Shown: positions 41,236-50,509, counted from the first letter of the stretch. The stretch: 64,000 nt of DNA from Mycolicibacterium lutetiense (GCF_017876775.1 NZ_JAGIOP010000002.1:1736001-1800000); one strand, 5' to 3'. The notes: generated by a model not told the origin, from the sequence alone. Program-made: numbers and translations.

Positions 41236-42128
41236 GTCAGTTGCCCTTTCGCCTGCTTACGTCGAGAACTACCGACCACCAGGCCCGCACGTGCTGCCAG
41301 CGCGCCCCGAATTGTCCACCGTAACGGCGCCTGCCAAGCCGCCGGGTATCGATCAGCCAGGAAAGTGTAGGTACTGCGGTGATGGGCGGCCAAGTTGCGC
41401 GCCGGGTCACGGCCTGTGGAGTGCCCCTTGTGGTGCAGCACCTCGGCGGACGGCACGTAGATGTTCTGCCAGCCGGCCCGGGCGATCCGGTCACCGAGGT
41501 CGACGTCTTCCATGTACATGAAGTAGCGCTCGTCGAACCCGCCGACGGCGTCGAAGGCGGCCCGGCGCATCAGCAGGCAGGAACCGGACAGCCAGCCCAC
41601 CTCACGTTCGCTCGGCTGTTGCCGGTCTTGCCGGTAGGCCGCTGTCCACGGATTCGTTTTCCAGAACGGACCCACCACGGCGTGCATGCCACCGCGGATC
41701 AGGCTGGGCTGGTGGCGCGCGGACGGGTAGACCGATCCGTCGGGATCGTGGATCAGCGGTCCGAACGCTCCGGCCTGCGGCCACCGCTGGGCGGCGTCGA
41801 GCAGCAGATCGATCGAATGGGGTCCCCACTGCACGTCGGGGTTGGCGATGATAAAAAATTCCGAACAGTCGCCGTCGGAGATCTGGGCCGCGGCGCGGTT
41901 GACCGCACTGCCGTATCCCAGATTGCCGCCGGTGTGCAGCAGCTGCACGTTCGGGTAACGCTTTTCCGCCTGTTCGGGTGCGCCGTCCGTCGAACCGTTG
42001 TCGGCCATGATGACCTTCACCGGCCGATCGGTGGCCAGCGCGAGCGATGCCAGAAAACGGTCAAGGTGTCGGCCCGGCGAGTACGTCACCGTCACCACCA
42101 CGAGCGGGCGGGCCGCATCCTCAGTCAC
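41232..42128 (-). CDS. wbbL: Rhamnosyltransferase WbbL of the arabinogalactan linker
   Basis: A 298-residue GT2-family glycosyltransferase (GT-A fold). The nucleotide-sugar motif is VVTVTYSPG followed by IMADNGSTDG; the DxD-like residues are in IANPDVQWG, and the catalytic segment is GGFDERYFMYMEDVDLGDR. It adds L-rhamnose to GlcNAc-PP-decaprenol, an essential step linking arabinogalactan to peptidoglycan. GTG at 42128 (VTEDAARPLVV) is chosen because it overlaps the rmlD stop; the 27 upstream codons lie within rmlD. Matches Rv3265c. Confidence 0.95.
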   Translation of the reverse strand: MTEDAARPLVVVTVTYSPGRHLDRFLASLALATDRPVKVIMADNGSTDGAPEQAEKRYPNVQLLHTGGNLGYGSAVNRAAAQISDGDCSEFFIIANPDVQWGPHSIDLLLDAAQRWPQAGAFGPLIHDPDGSVYPSARHQPSLIRGGMHAVVGPFWKTNPWTAAYRQDRQQPSEREVGWLSGSCLLMRRAAFDAVGGFDERYFMYMEDVDLGDRIARAGWQNIYVPSAEVLHHKGHSTGRDPARNLAAHHRSTYTFLADRYPAAWQAPLRWTIRGALAARAGLVVGSSRRKQAKGQLT

Positions 42129-43024
42129 GGCGTAGAGGGTAGCGGGCCGGACTGGTGCTCTTTTCCAACCGCTGGGTCTCCCACCGCGGCGGCCAGTGCT
42201 TCCCGCCAATCCCGCAGCGGGGCCAGCCCGGCTTCGGCGGACCGGCGCCCCGACAGCACGGTGTAGGCCGGCCGGGGCGCGGGGCGCGGATGGAGGTCAC
42301 TGCCGACCGGGCGGACCCGCTCGGGATCGGCACCGACTGCGGCGAAGGTCTGCTGCGCCAGCTCGAACCGGCTGGCCGGTCCGGCGTTGACGGCATGCAG
42401 CACGCCGGGTCGCACATCGCCGTCGGCGATCTGCAGCAGGGCCGTGACCAGGTCACCGGTGTACGTCGGCGACCCGATCTGGTCGGCGACCACATCCACC
42501 GGGCCGTCTCCGGCGGCCAGCCTGCGCATGGTCGCCACGAAGTCTTTTCCGTCGCCGCCGCGGTACACCCAGGCGGTGCGGACGACGTGTGCGTCCGGCT
42601 TGGCGGCCAGCACGGCGTGTTCCCCCGCCAGTTTGGTGTGGCCGTAGACATTGACCGGTCCGGTCACGTCATCGACCTCATACGGCGTACGACGCTCATG
42701 GGACGCGCCGAATACGTAATCGGTGGAGATGTGCACCAGACGGGCTCCGACCTGCGCGCACACCGTGGCGATGGTGCCCGGACCGACGGCGTTGACGGCG
42801 TTGGCCCTGTCCTGGTCCGTCTCGGCGGCGTCCACCTGCGTATATGCCGCGCAATTGATCACCACGTCGCCGGACTCGACGAATCGTCGGATCGTGTCGG
42901 CGTCGGAGATATCACAGTCTGCAGAGGTCAGGGCCAGCACGTCACGGCCTTCACGACGCCCCTGATCAGCTAATTCCCGGCCAACCATCCCGCCGGCCCC
43001 AGTGATCACAATCCGTTGCGCCAT
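42125..43024 (-). CDS. rmlD: dTDP-4-dehydrorhamnose reductase
   Basis: A 299-residue extended SDR that performs the last step of dTDP-L-rhamnose synthesis. The cofactor motif is ITGAGGMVGREL, the catalytic Ser-Tyr-Lys triad is in STDYVFG and the YGHTKLAGEH (YxxxK) motif, and the segment VRTAWVYRGG is typical. The product dTDP-rhamnose is the donor for WbbL, encoded just downstream with 4-base overlap. Matches Rv3266c. Confidence 0.95.
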   Translation of the reverse strand: MAQRIVITGAGGMVGRELADQGRREGRDVLALTSADCDISDADTIRRFVESGDVVINCAAYTQVDAAETDQDRANAVNAVGPGTIATVCAQVGARLVHISTDYVFGASHERRTPYEVDDVTGPVNVYGHTKLAGEHAVLAAKPDAHVVRTAWVYRGGDGKDFVATMRRLAAGDGPVDVVADQIGSPTYTGDLVTALLQIADGDVRPGVLHAVNAGPASRFELAQQTFAAVGADPERVRPVGSDLHPRPAPRPAYTVLSGRRSAEAGLAPLRDWREALAAAVGDPAVGKEHQSGPLPSTP

Positions 43025-43090
43025 GCGCCGAGTCTGGCACGCCGGTCGCCGTTACCCGGCTCACGCCCACGCCGCAAGTAGCCTGGGCAC

Positions 43091-44572
43091 GTGCCATTCC
43101 CCCTGCTTCGCTCCCTCGCTGCCGTCACGGCGTCGGCTGTGGTGCTCGGAACCGGGGTGGCCTGGAGCCAGATCCGCTCCTTCGAGTCGGGCATCAACCA
43201 CATCAGCTCGGCGGCGCTGGGCGGCGGCGGCGAGGACGGCGCCATCGACATCCTGCTGGTCGGGATGGACAGTCGCACCGATGCCCACGGCAACCCGCTG
43301 TCAGCCGAGGAGCTGGAGACGCTGCGTGCCGGCGACGACGTCTCGACCAACACCGACACGATCATCCTGATCCGCATTCCCAACAACGGGAGGTCGGCAA
43401 CCGCCATCTCCATTCCGCGCGATTCGTACGTCGAGGCGCCGGGTTGGGGAAAGATGAAGATCAACGGCGTGTTCGGGGACGTGAAGCTCGACCGGATGAA
43501 GCAGCTCGTCGAGGTCGAGGGCGAAGATCCGGCCGTCGCCGAACCGAAGGCCACCGAGGCCGCCCGCGAGGAACTGATCCAGACCGTCGCCGGACTGACC
43601 GGTGTGACAGTCGATCATTACGCCGAAATCGGGCTGCTCGGCTTCGCGTTGATCACCGACGCCCTGGGTGGCGTCAACGTCTGCCTCAAAGATGCCGTGT
43701 ACGAACCTCTTTCGGGCGCCGATTTTCCGGCAGGCTGGCAGAAGCTCGACGGTCCGCAGGCACTCAGCTTCGTTCGCCAACGCCATGACCTGCCGCGCGG
43801 CGACCTGGACCGGGTGACCCGGCAACAGTCGGTGATGGCGTCACTGGCCCATGAGGTGATCTCCAGCAAGACGCTGTCCAGCCCGGGCACCCTGGGTCGT
43901 CTGCAGGCCGCGGTGCAGCGGTCGGTGGTGATCTCCGACGGCTGGGACATCATGGATTTCGTCGAACAGTTGCAGAAGCTGGCCGCCGGCAGCGTCGCGT
44001 TCGCCACCATCCCGATCCTGCGTGAGGACGGATGGAGCGATGACGGGATGCAGAGCGTGGTCCGGGTCGATCCCGACGACGTCCACCAGTGGGTGTCGGG
44101 CCTGTTGCAGGACCAGCAAGAGGGCAAGACCGAACAGCTCAGCTATGCCCCGGACAACACCACGGTCGAGGTGGTCAACGGCACCGACATCAACGGCCTG
44201 GCCGCCGCGGTGTTGCAGGTGCTCAGCAACAAGGGATTCCTTCCCGGCGCCACCGGGAATCACGAAGGTGCGCCGCCGACGTCCAGCCAGGTGCTGGCTG
44301 CCAAGGCCGACGACTTCGGCGCCCAGGCGGTGTCCAAAGATCTCGGTGGGCTGCCGGTGAACGAGGATTCGTCGCTGCCGCCCGGCGCGGTGCGGGTGGT
44401 GCTGGCCGCCGACTACACCGGGCCCGGCTCCGACGGTATGGATCCGTCGGCGGGCATCGTGGATCCGGCTTCTGCCGGCGATCCGTACAGCGATACCGGC
44501 GAACAGAGCCCGCCACCACCGCCGTCGCCCATCCTCAACGCGGGTTCGGACGATCCCAAGTGTGTGAACTGA
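43091..44572 (+). CDS. LytR-CpsA-Psr family cell-wall ligase
   Basis: A 493-residue LCP protein starting at GTG. An N-terminal membrane anchor (about 5-24) precedes the extracellular LCP domain (about 55-290: ILLVGMDSRTD, SIPRDSYVEAPGWGKMKINGVFG, RQRHDLPRGDLDRVTRQQ with the conserved Arg and Asp residues). It is followed by a LytR_C domain (TVEVVNGTDINGLAAAVLQVL) and a Pro/Ser/Gly-rich tail. In mycobacteria LCP enzymes transfer arabinogalactan from its lipid carrier to peptidoglycan. Position matches Rv3267 (CpsA-like), next to rmlD-wbbL. Confidence 0.93.
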   Translation: MPFPLLRSLAAVTASAVVLGTGVAWSQIRSFESGINHISSAALGGGGEDGAIDILLVGMDSRTDAHGNPLSAEELETLRAGDDVSTNTDTIILIRIPNNGRSATAISIPRDSYVEAPGWGKMKINGVFGDVKLDRMKQLVEVEGEDPAVAEPKATEAAREELIQTVAGLTGVTVDHYAEIGLLGFALITDALGGVNVCLKDAVYEPLSGADFPAGWQKLDGPQALSFVRQRHDLPRGDLDRVTRQQSVMASLAHEVISSKTLSSPGTLGRLQAAVQRSVVISDGWDIMDFVEQLQKLAAGSVAFATIPILREDGWSDDGMQSVVRVDPDDVHQWVSGLLQDQQEGKTEQLSYAPDNTTVEVVNGTDINGLAAAVLQVLSNKGFLPGATGNHEGAPPTSSQVLAAKADDFGAQAVSKDLGGLPVNEDSSLPPGAVRVVLAADYTGPGSDGMDPSAGIVDPASAGDPYSDTGEQSPPPPPSPILNAGSDDPKCVN

Positions 44573-44597
44573 TCGTCCTCGGGTAAAACCAGAGCCT

Positions 44598-45302
44598 ATG
44601 AGCACAGTCAGCGCTGCGGTCCTGGATCCGTTGTTGGCCGCGGACCCGGCCGGGCCACGGATCACCTACTACGACGACGCCACCGGTGAGCGGATCGAAC
44701 TCTCGACGGTGACCATGGCCAACTGGGCCGCCAAGACCGCCAACCTGTTGCGCGACGAGATGGGTGCCGGCCCCGGCACCCGGGTGGCGGTGCTGCTGCC
44801 CGCGCACTGGCAGACCGCGGCGGTGCTGTTCGGGATCTGGTGGATCGGCGCCGAAGTCGTGCTGGACGGGGACGCCGACGTAGCCCTGTGCACCCGGGAT
44901 CGCCTCGATGAGGCCGACGACGCGGTGTCCGGAGGCGAGGTCGCGGTGCTGTCGTTGGACCCGTTCGGCAAGTCGGCCGCGGATCTGCCCATCGGCGTCA
45001 CCGACTACGCCACCGCGGTGCGGGTACACGGCGATCAGATCGTGCCCGAGCGCGTCCCGGGCGCCGCCCTGGCCGGGCGTTCGGCATCCGAGGTGCTCGA
45101 TGTCGCGCAAACCTCTGCCGCCACACAGGGTTTCACCGGTTCCGATCGCGTGCTGTCCACCGCGCGCTGGGACACACCCGATGAGCTCATCGCGAACCTG
45201 GTCGCAGTGTTCGCCGCCGGCGCGTCACTGGTGCAGGTGGCCAACGCCGATCCCGACGCCATGGAACGGCGTCGCACGACCGAGAAGGTCACCCGCGGCT
45301 GA
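44598..45302 (+). CDS. TIGR03089-family protein, truncated AMP-binding-like fold
   Basis: A 234-residue protein similar to Rv3268. The sequence looks like the N-terminal half of an acyl-CoA synthetase (MANWAAKTANLLRDEMGAGPG, AVLLPAHWQTAAVLFGIWWIGAEVV), but the ATP-binding and CoA domains are missing, so it cannot be a complete ligase. It follows the LCP gene by 25 bases and ends at a strong terminator. Function unknown; conserved in actinobacteria beside cell-wall genes. Confidence 0.8.
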   Translation: MSTVSAAVLDPLLAADPAGPRITYYDDATGERIELSTVTMANWAAKTANLLRDEMGAGPGTRVAVLLPAHWQTAAVLFGIWWIGAEVVLDGDADVALCTRDRLDEADDAVSGGEVAVLSLDPFGKSAADLPIGVTDYATAVRVHGDQIVPERVPGAALAGRSASEVLDVAQTSAATQGFTGSDRVLSTARWDTPDELIANLVAVFAAGASLVQVANADPDAMERRRTTEKVTRG

Positions 45303-45324
45303 CGTTCTCTTGCCGAGCAGACAC

Positions 45325-45360
45325 AAAACTGCCCCTTTTCGCGTGAAAAGGGGCAGTTTT
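45325..45360 (+). terminator. Strong hairpin terminator after the TIGR03089-like gene
   Basis: A perfect 16-base inverted repeat, AAAACTGCCCCTTTTC (45325-45340) and its complement (45345-45360), with loop GCGT and a terminal TTTT on both strands. The IS110 element begins a short distance downstream. Confidence 0.9.
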
Positions 45361-45449
45361 CTGTCTCAGTGTCAGTCTGGCAATTGCCGCGTTGCGGTGG
45401 TTGGGTCTGGATCATCTGGTGTCTGGCTCATTTTGTGTCTGCCGCCCCT

Positions 45450-45604
45450 TTGGTGGGTTGGCGTTGAGCAGTAGTGCCGGCATCAGATGTGAAGGACCGG
45501 ACGGCGTGACTTGATAGGAGCGTGGCATCGCCCCCGACTGAGAAGTGTCCGCCGACCGGCCCAACCTCAACACACCCTCTTCATGACTGAAGGAGGCAAC
45601 CATC
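45450..45604 (+). ncRNA. Putative bridge RNA in the IS110 left end
   Basis: The long non-coding left end contains a stem with arms CCGG-A-CGGCG (45497-45506) and CGCCG-A-CCGG (45550-45559) around a 43-base loop. Inside the loop, CTTGATAGGAGC (45510-45521) repeats the right end CTTGAcaTAGGAGC (46665-46678). This fits the donor-binding loop of a bridge RNA. Structure is read by eye only. Confidence 0.4.
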
Positions 45605-46669
45605 ATGGTTGTTGTTGGAGCCGATGTACACAAGTCCACCCACACCTTTGTCGCGGTCGATGAGGTCGGGTGCAAGCTCGGCGAGAAGACCGTCAAGGCC
45701 ACCACTGATGGGCATCGCAAGGCCATCATGTGGGCCCGCGAGCAGTTCGGTGTCGAGTTGATCTGGGGCATCGAGGACTGCCGCAACATGTCGGCACGGC
45801 TGGAGCGTGACCTGCTCGGTGCGGGGCAGAAGGTGGTGCGGGTACCCACCAAACTGATGGCCGCCACCCGCAAGTCCGCGCGCGCTCGAGGCAAGTCCGA
45901 TCCGATCGATGCGCTTGCGGTGTCGCGGGCAGTGCTGCGCGAACCTGATCTGCCGGTCGCTTCGCACGACGAAGTGTCGCGGGAGTTCAAGTTGTTGACT
46001 GATCGTCGTGATGTTCTTGTGGGACAACGGACCTCGGCGATCAACCGGGTGTTGTGGCATGTTCATGACCTCGATCCCGAGTGGGCCGCCGCGTTGGGCT
46101 CACTGACTGCTCTCAAGCATCAGAAGGCCCTGATGGTGTGGCTGGCCGAGCGGCCCGGTGTGGTCGCTGAAATCGCCCGCGCTGAGGTGGGCGACATCAT
46201 CCGGCTCACCAGTGAGATCAACACCTTGACCAACCGCTTGGCGGCCAGCATCGGCCAGGTCGCACCGACGCTGCTGGCGATTCCTGGCTGCGCGGAGCTC
46301 TCGGCGGCCAAGATCGTCGGCGAGGTCGCCGGCATCGGCCGGTTCACAAGTGAGGCAGCGTTTGCCTGCCATACCGGGGTTGCGCCCATCCCGGCGTGGT
46401 CTGGGGCCAGTGCCGGGCAGATGCGGTTAAGCCGGGCCGGCAACCGTCAACTCAACGCCGCCATCCACCGCATCGCCCTGACCCAGATTCGGATGACCGG
46501 CAGCCTCGGGCAGATCTACTTCCAAAAACTGATCGAGACCGGGAAAACCAAACGCGCGGCGCTGCGCTGCGTCAAACGCCGAATCGCTCGCCGCGTCTAC
46601 CAAGCCCTACGCCGCGACGCCCACGACCACCAAAACCCAGTCAAGCCGCCACAATCAGTGGCGGCTTGA
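45605..46669 (+). CDS. IS110-family transposase (bridge recombinase)
   Basis: A 354-residue transposase. The N-terminal RuvC-like DEDD domain begins VVVGADVHKSTHTFVAVDE (first Asp), with acidic residues in WGIEDCRN and in GKSDPIDALAVSRA. The C-terminal transposase_20 domain contains LLAIPGCAELSAAKIVGEV and the Ser-containing segment GVAPIPAWSGASAGQMRLSRAG, where IS110 recombinases carry the catalytic serine. It starts after the ribosome site AAGGAGG. The stop codon lies within a 12-base perfect hairpin. Intact and probably active. Confidence 0.9.
   Translation: MVVVGADVHKSTHTFVAVDEVGCKLGEKTVKATTDGHRKAIMWAREQFGVELIWGIEDCRNMSARLERDLLGAGQKVVRVPTKLMAATRKSARARGKSDPIDALAVSRAVLREPDLPVASHDEVSREFKLLTDRRDVLVGQRTSAINRVLWHVHDLDPEWAAALGSLTALKHQKALMVWLAERPGVVAEIARAEVGDIIRLTSEINTLTNRLAASIGQVAPTLLAIPGCAELSAAKIVGEVAGIGRFTSEAAFACHTGVAPIPAWSGASAGQMRLSRAGNRQLNAAIHRIALTQIRMTGSLGQIYFQKLIETGKTKRAALRCVKRRIARRVYQALRRDAHDHQNPVKPPQSVAA
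46641..46669 (+). repeat. Inverted repeat over the transposase stop codon
   Basis: TCAAGCCGCCAC (46641-46652) and GTGGCGGCTTGA (46658-46669) form a perfect 12-base stem with loop AATCA. It could terminate the transposase transcript or shield it from outside reads. Confidence 0.7.
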
Positions 46670-46692
46670 CATAGGAGCTATTGCTCGCGGGA

Positions 46693-47862
46693 CTACTTGA
46701 GCAGGGCGCGGCTCATCACCACGCGCTGAATCTGGTTGGTGCCCTCATAGATCTGGGTGATCTTGGCGTCACGCATCATCCGCTCGACGGGGAAGTCGAC
46801 GGTGTAGCCGGCGCCACCGAACAGCTGCACCGCGTCGGTGGTGACCTCCATGGCCACATCCGAGGCCAGGCACTTGCTCGCCGCCGAGATGAATCCGAGG
46901 TTGTGCTCACCGCGCTCGGCACGTGCCGCAGCGTGGTACACCATCAGCCGGGCGGCCTCCACCTTCATCGCCATATCGGCGAGCATGAACTGCACGCCCT
47001 GGTTGTCACTGACCGGACGGCCGAACTGCTTGCGGTCCTTGGTGTATGCGATCGCGGCGTCCAGCGCCCCCTGCGCGATACCGACGGCTTGGGCGCCGAT
47101 CGTCGGGCGGGTGTGGTCCAGCGTCGCGAGCGCGGTCTTGAAGCCGGTGCCGGGATCGCCGATGATCCGGTCCCCCGGAATGCGGCAGTTCTCGAAGTAC
47201 AGCTCGGTGGTCGGGCTGCCCTTGATTCCGAGCTTGCGCTCCTTGGGCCCGACGACGAAGCCTTCATCATCCTTGTGGACCATGAACGCCGAAATACCGT
47301 TGGCACCCTTGTCCGGATCGGTTACCGCCATCACGGTGTACCAGGTCGACTTGCCGCCGTTGGTGATCCAGCATTTGGTGCCGTTGAGGATCCAGCCGTC
47401 ACCGTCGGCCTTGGCGCGGGTCCGCATACCTGCGGCATCCGAGCCGGCCTCACGCTCGGATAGCGCATAGGAGGCCATCGCCGCGCCGTCGGCGATCGAG
47501 GGCAGCACCTGCTGCTTGAGTTCGTCGCTGCCGCGCAGGATCAGCCCCATCGTGCCCAGTTTGTTGACCGCCGGGATCAGCGAGGCCGAACAGTCGACGC
47601 GGGCGACCTCTTCGATGACGATGCACGCCGCCACCGAATCCGCGCCCTGCCCGCCGTAGGCCTCGGGCACATGCACCGCATTGAAACCCGACGCGTTCAG
47701 CGCATCGAGGGCTTCCTGCGGGAAACGCGCGTTCTCGTCGACATCCGCAGCGTGCGGGGCGATCTCCTTCTCGGCCAGGGCGCGGATCGCGGCCCGGAGC
47801 TCCTGGTGCTCCTCAGGCAGTTGAAAGAGATCAAACGACGGATTTCCGCCCCATCCAGCCAT
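46693..47862 (-). CDS. fadE25: Acyl-CoA dehydrogenase FadE25
   Basis: A 389-residue flavoprotein, the same length as H37Rv FadE25 (Rv3274c) and very close to it. FAD-binding and substrate motifs include YALSEREAGSDAAGM and WITNGGKSTWYTVMAV; the C-terminal QLFGGAGYTVDFPVERMMRDAKITQIYEGTNQ contains the catalytic Glu. It introduces the alpha,beta double bond in acyl-CoA in beta-oxidation or branched-chain catabolism. The start MAGWGGNPSF has GGAGAAG before it. It is divergent from a TetR gene with paired operators in the 133-base gap, so it is probably repressed by that protein. The IS110 element ends about 20 bases from its stop. Confidence 0.94.
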   Translation of the reverse strand: MAGWGGNPSFDLFQLPEEHQELRAAIRALAEKEIAPHAADVDENARFPQEALDALNASGFNAVHVPEAYGGQGADSVAACIVIEEVARVDCSASLIPAVNKLGTMGLILRGSDELKQQVLPSIADGAAMASYALSEREAGSDAAGMRTRAKADGDGWILNGTKCWITNGGKSTWYTVMAVTDPDKGANGISAFMVHKDDEGFVVGPKERKLGIKGSPTTELYFENCRIPGDRIIGDPGTGFKTALATLDHTRPTIGAQAVGIAQGALDAAIAYTKDRKQFGRPVSDNQGVQFMLADMAMKVEAARLMVYHAAARAERGEHNLGFISAASKCLASDVAMEVTTDAVQLFGGAGYTVDFPVERMMRDAKITQIYEGTNQIQRVVMSRALLK

Positions 47863-47948
47863 CATCTTCTCCTTAGCTCTCAGCTCTTGGCTCTCTTGGT
47901 TCAATCGTTGCCCGGACTGCACATCGAGTACACCGCCCTGCTACTTTT

Positions 47949-47982
47949 GGTACTCAGTACCATATCACCGGTACTGAGTACC
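47949..47982. promoter_or_regulatory. Twin 13-bp palindromic operators between fadE25 and a TetR gene
   Basis: GGTACTCAGTACC (47949-47961) and GGTACTGAGTACC (47970-47982) are each palindromic about the central base and are reverse complements of each other. Their centres are 21 bases apart, two helical turns. The second ends 13 bases before the TetR start codon. Confidence 0.75.
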
Positions 47983-47995
47983 TCAGGAGGCGCCC

Positions 47996-48652
47996 ATGTC
48001 TGACCTGCCAAGCACCCGGGAGCGTCTGGTGAGCGCGGCATTCGAGCTGTTCGAAGAACGTGGGTATGAGGCCACCAGCGTCGACGACATCGCGGCACGG
48101 GCCCAGGTGGGACGCACCACCGCATTTCGTCAGTTCGGATCGAAAGAGGCGTTGATCTTTCCCGATCACGAGACGCTGCTGCGCCGCGCCGACGAGAGGC
48201 TGTCGACGGCGCCAACCGAAGCGCTGCCTGCCGAAGTAATCGCGGTGGCCACAACGTCGGTATTCGAGAACTATCTCGCCGAGGGCGAGCGCGCCCGGAC
48301 GCGGTACCGGCTCACCCGCTCGGTACCTGCCCTGCGCGACTTCGAAACGGCCGTCGTCTCGCGGTATGTCCGGTTGTTCAGCAAGCACCTGCGGACCGCG
48401 CAGGCCGAGGATTGGACGGCGGACCTGCGCGCCGAACTGTTCGCCAACGCCGTGGTCGCAGCACACAACCATGTTCTGCGCCGTTGGCTGCGCGGTGACG
48501 TGACCGACCCACGGTCAGACCTGGCCGAGGCGCTGGCCGCGACGTGGCCGATCTACCGGGGCAGTGGCGGCCGCACCGCAGTGGTGGTGATGTCGACCGA
48601 TGAACCGATCGAGTCCCTGGCGCCCCGCATTCGCGGCCTAATCGGCGATTGA
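47996..48652 (+). CDS. TetR-family transcriptional regulator
   Basis: A 218-residue TetR protein with the N-terminal helix-turn-helix TSVDDIAARAQVGRTTAFRQFGSKEALI and a 150-residue ligand domain. It is transcribed divergently from fadE25 and probably binds the twin palindromes between them, repressing both genes until an acyl-CoA or fatty acid ligand is bound. The ATG has AGGAGG before it. No counterpart lies here in H37Rv, where Rv3273 precedes fadE25. Ligand unknown. Confidence 0.87.
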   Translation: MSDLPSTRERLVSAAFELFEERGYEATSVDDIAARAQVGRTTAFRQFGSKEALIFPDHETLLRRADERLSTAPTEALPAEVIAVATTSVFENYLAEGERARTRYRLTRSVPALRDFETAVVSRYVRLFSKHLRTAQAEDWTADLRAELFANAVVAAHNHVLRRWLRGDVTDPRSDLAEALAATWPIYRGSGGRTAVVVMSTDEPIESLAPRIRGLIGD

Positions 48653-48654
48653 CG

Positions 48655-49176
48655 TCACGCGCCGTCGCCCAACAGGCGATCGCGTAGGGCGGCGTCCTTG
48701 GCCAGCACCATGGTTTCCAGGTCAGCCTGGAATCTCACCATCCGGGCCCGCAGCACGGTATCGGATGAGCCCAGGATCCGCACGGCCAGCAAGCCCGCAT
48801 TACGCGCTCCGCCAATGGAAACCGTGGCCACCGGCACCCCCGCGGGCATCTGCACGATGGACAGCAACGAGTCCATGCCGTCGAGGCGGGCCAGCGGCAC
48901 CGGCACTCCGATGACGGGAAGCGGGGTGGCAGACGCCACCATGCCGGGCAGGTGTGCGGCGCCGCCGGCTCCGGCGATGATCACCTCGATGCCCCGGTCC
49001 GCGGCGGTCTTGGCGTAGTCGAGCATGCGTTGCGGAGTGCGGTGCGCCGAGACCACACCGACCTCGAACGGCACCTCGAACTCGGCGAGTGCGGTGGCCG
49101 CGTCGGACATCACCGACCAGTCGCTGTCGCTGCCCATGATGAGCCCGACTCTTGTGCCTGTTGGCTTACTCGGCAT
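48655..49176 (-). CDS. purE: N5-carboxyaminoimidazole ribonucleotide mutase
   Basis: A 173-residue class I PurE. The active-site segments are [37 protein letters not shown] and [12 protein letters not shown]. It converts N5-CAIR to CAIR in purine synthesis. The ATG at 49176 overlaps the end of purK by 11 bases; an ATG two codons upstream is equally possible. Matches Rv3275c. Confidence 0.95.
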   Translation of the reverse strand: MPSKPTGTRVGLIMGSDSDWSVMSDAATALAEFEVPFEVGVVSAHRTPQRMLDYAKTAADRGIEVIIAGAGGAAHLPGMVASATPLPVIGVPVPLARLDGMDSLLSIVQMPAGVPVATVSIGGARNAGLLAVRILGSSDTVLRARMVRFQADLETMVLAKDAALRDRLLGDGA

Positions 49177-50395
49177 GTTCATCCCATCCGTCGGTCCACT
49201 CACCGTGTGACAACCAGTGCGCTGCCCGCACCGCACGCTCGCGCAATTCATCCATATCCGCGCCGATGATGTTGACGTGCCCGAGCTTGCGCCCGGACCG
49301 TTCACCCTTGCCGTACAGGTGCACCTTCGCGTCGGGGATCCGCGCGAACAGGTGGTGCAGTCGCTCGTCCATCGACATCGTCGGTGTCTGCGGTGCCCCG
49401 AGCACGTTGGCCATCACGGCGGCAGGCGCAATCGCCGAGGTGTCGCCGAGCGGGTAGTCCAGGACCGCCCGCAAATGCTGCTCGAACTGGCTGGTGACTG
49501 CGCCATCCATGGTCCAGTGCCCGGAGTTGTGCGGCCGCATGGCCAACTCGTTGACCAGCAGTGTGCCGTCGACGGTTTCGAACAACTCGACCGCCAGCGT
49601 CCCGACCACGCCCAGCTCATTGGCCACCCGCAGGCCGAGTTCTTGTGCGGCCGAGCCGAGTTCGTCGGACAACCCGGGCGCCGGGGCGTACACCTCGACG
49701 CAGATGCCGTCGCGCTGAACGGTTTCCACCACAGGCCAGGCCGCGCCCTGCCCGAACGGCGAACGCGCCACCAGCGCGGCCAGTTCCCGGCGCATCGCCA
49801 CACGTTCCTCGGCCAGCACCGGCACCCCGTCGGCCAGGTAACCGGCCACGGTCTCGCGTGCGGTGGCCAGGTCGTCGGCCATCACCACACCCTTGCCGTC
49901 GTAGCCGCCACTCACGGTCTTGATCACCACCGGACCGTCGATCTGCTGCACGAACGCCTCGACGTCGGAGACCGAGGTGATCTCGGCGAAGCGCGGCACC
50001 GGGACGCCCAGGCTGTGCAGCTTGCGCCGCATCAGCAGCTTGTCCTGGGCATGCACCAGAGCCTGCGGCGGCGGGTTGACCGTGACCCCCTCGGACACGA
50101 GTGTCTCGAGGTGTTCGGTCGGCACATGCTCGTGATCGAACGTCAGCACCGACGCTCCGGCCGCCGCCCGGCGCAGGGCTTCGAGGTCTGTGTGGGAACC
50201 GATGACAACATCGGGAGTGACCCGAGCGGCGCATTCGTCCGGCGACGTCGCCAGCACCCGCAGGGTCTGTCCGAGGGCGATGGCCGCCTGGTGCGTCATC
50301 CGCGCGAGTTGGCCGCCGCCGATCATCACCACGACAGGGGATGCCCCGCTCACGGGGGAAGGCGGCTTCTTGGGAGTTGTCGGCACGCGCTCCAT
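49166..50395 (-). CDS. purK: N5-carboxyaminoimidazole ribonucleotide synthase
   Basis: A 409-residue ATP-grasp enzyme that carboxylates AIR to N5-CAIR. The N-terminal fold has [17 protein letters not shown], the ATP-grasp core has [16 protein letters not shown], and the metal-binding end is [17 protein letters not shown]. It overlaps purE, its partner for the next step, so both are co-translated. Matches Rv3276c. Confidence 0.95.
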   Translation of the reverse strand: MERVPTTPKKPPSPVSGASPVVVMIGGGQLARMTHQAAIALGQTLRVLATSPDECAARVTPDVVIGSHTDLEALRRAAAGASVLTFDHEHVPTEHLETLVSEGVTVNPPPQALVHAQDKLLMRRKLHSLGVPVPRFAEITSVSDVEAFVQQIDGPVVIKTVSGGYDGKGVVMADDLATARETVAGYLADGVPVLAEERVAMRRELAALVARSPFGQGAAWPVVETVQRDGICVEVYAPAPGLSDELGSAAQELGLRVANELGVVGTLAVELFETVDGTLLVNELAMRPHNSGHWTMDGAVTSQFEQHLRAVLDYPLGDTSAIAPAAVMANVLGAPQTPTMSMDERLHHLFARIPDAKVHLYGKGERSGRKLGHVNIIGADMDELRERAVRAAHWLSHGEWTDGWDEHAE

Positions 50396-50509
50396 GGTGT
50401 CATGCGTGGATTCATGTCATCGTCGTGACCGATGCATTGACCTGCGGTTAAGGTCCGGGGTCTGCAGCGATGCGGCATCTAACGGTGCATTTCCGTACAA
50501 TGCCTAGTT

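Larger units (their letters stand above)
45420..46690 (+). mobile_element. IS110-family insertion sequence
   Basis: A single transposase gene with a long non-coding left end (about 180 bases) and a short right end between the transposase stop and fadE25. This layout fits the IS110 subgroup, which lacks terminal inverted repeats. Exact ends cannot be fixed from one copy. It replaces the H37Rv genes Rv3269-Rv3273 at this junction. The transposase looks intact. Confidence 0.75.
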
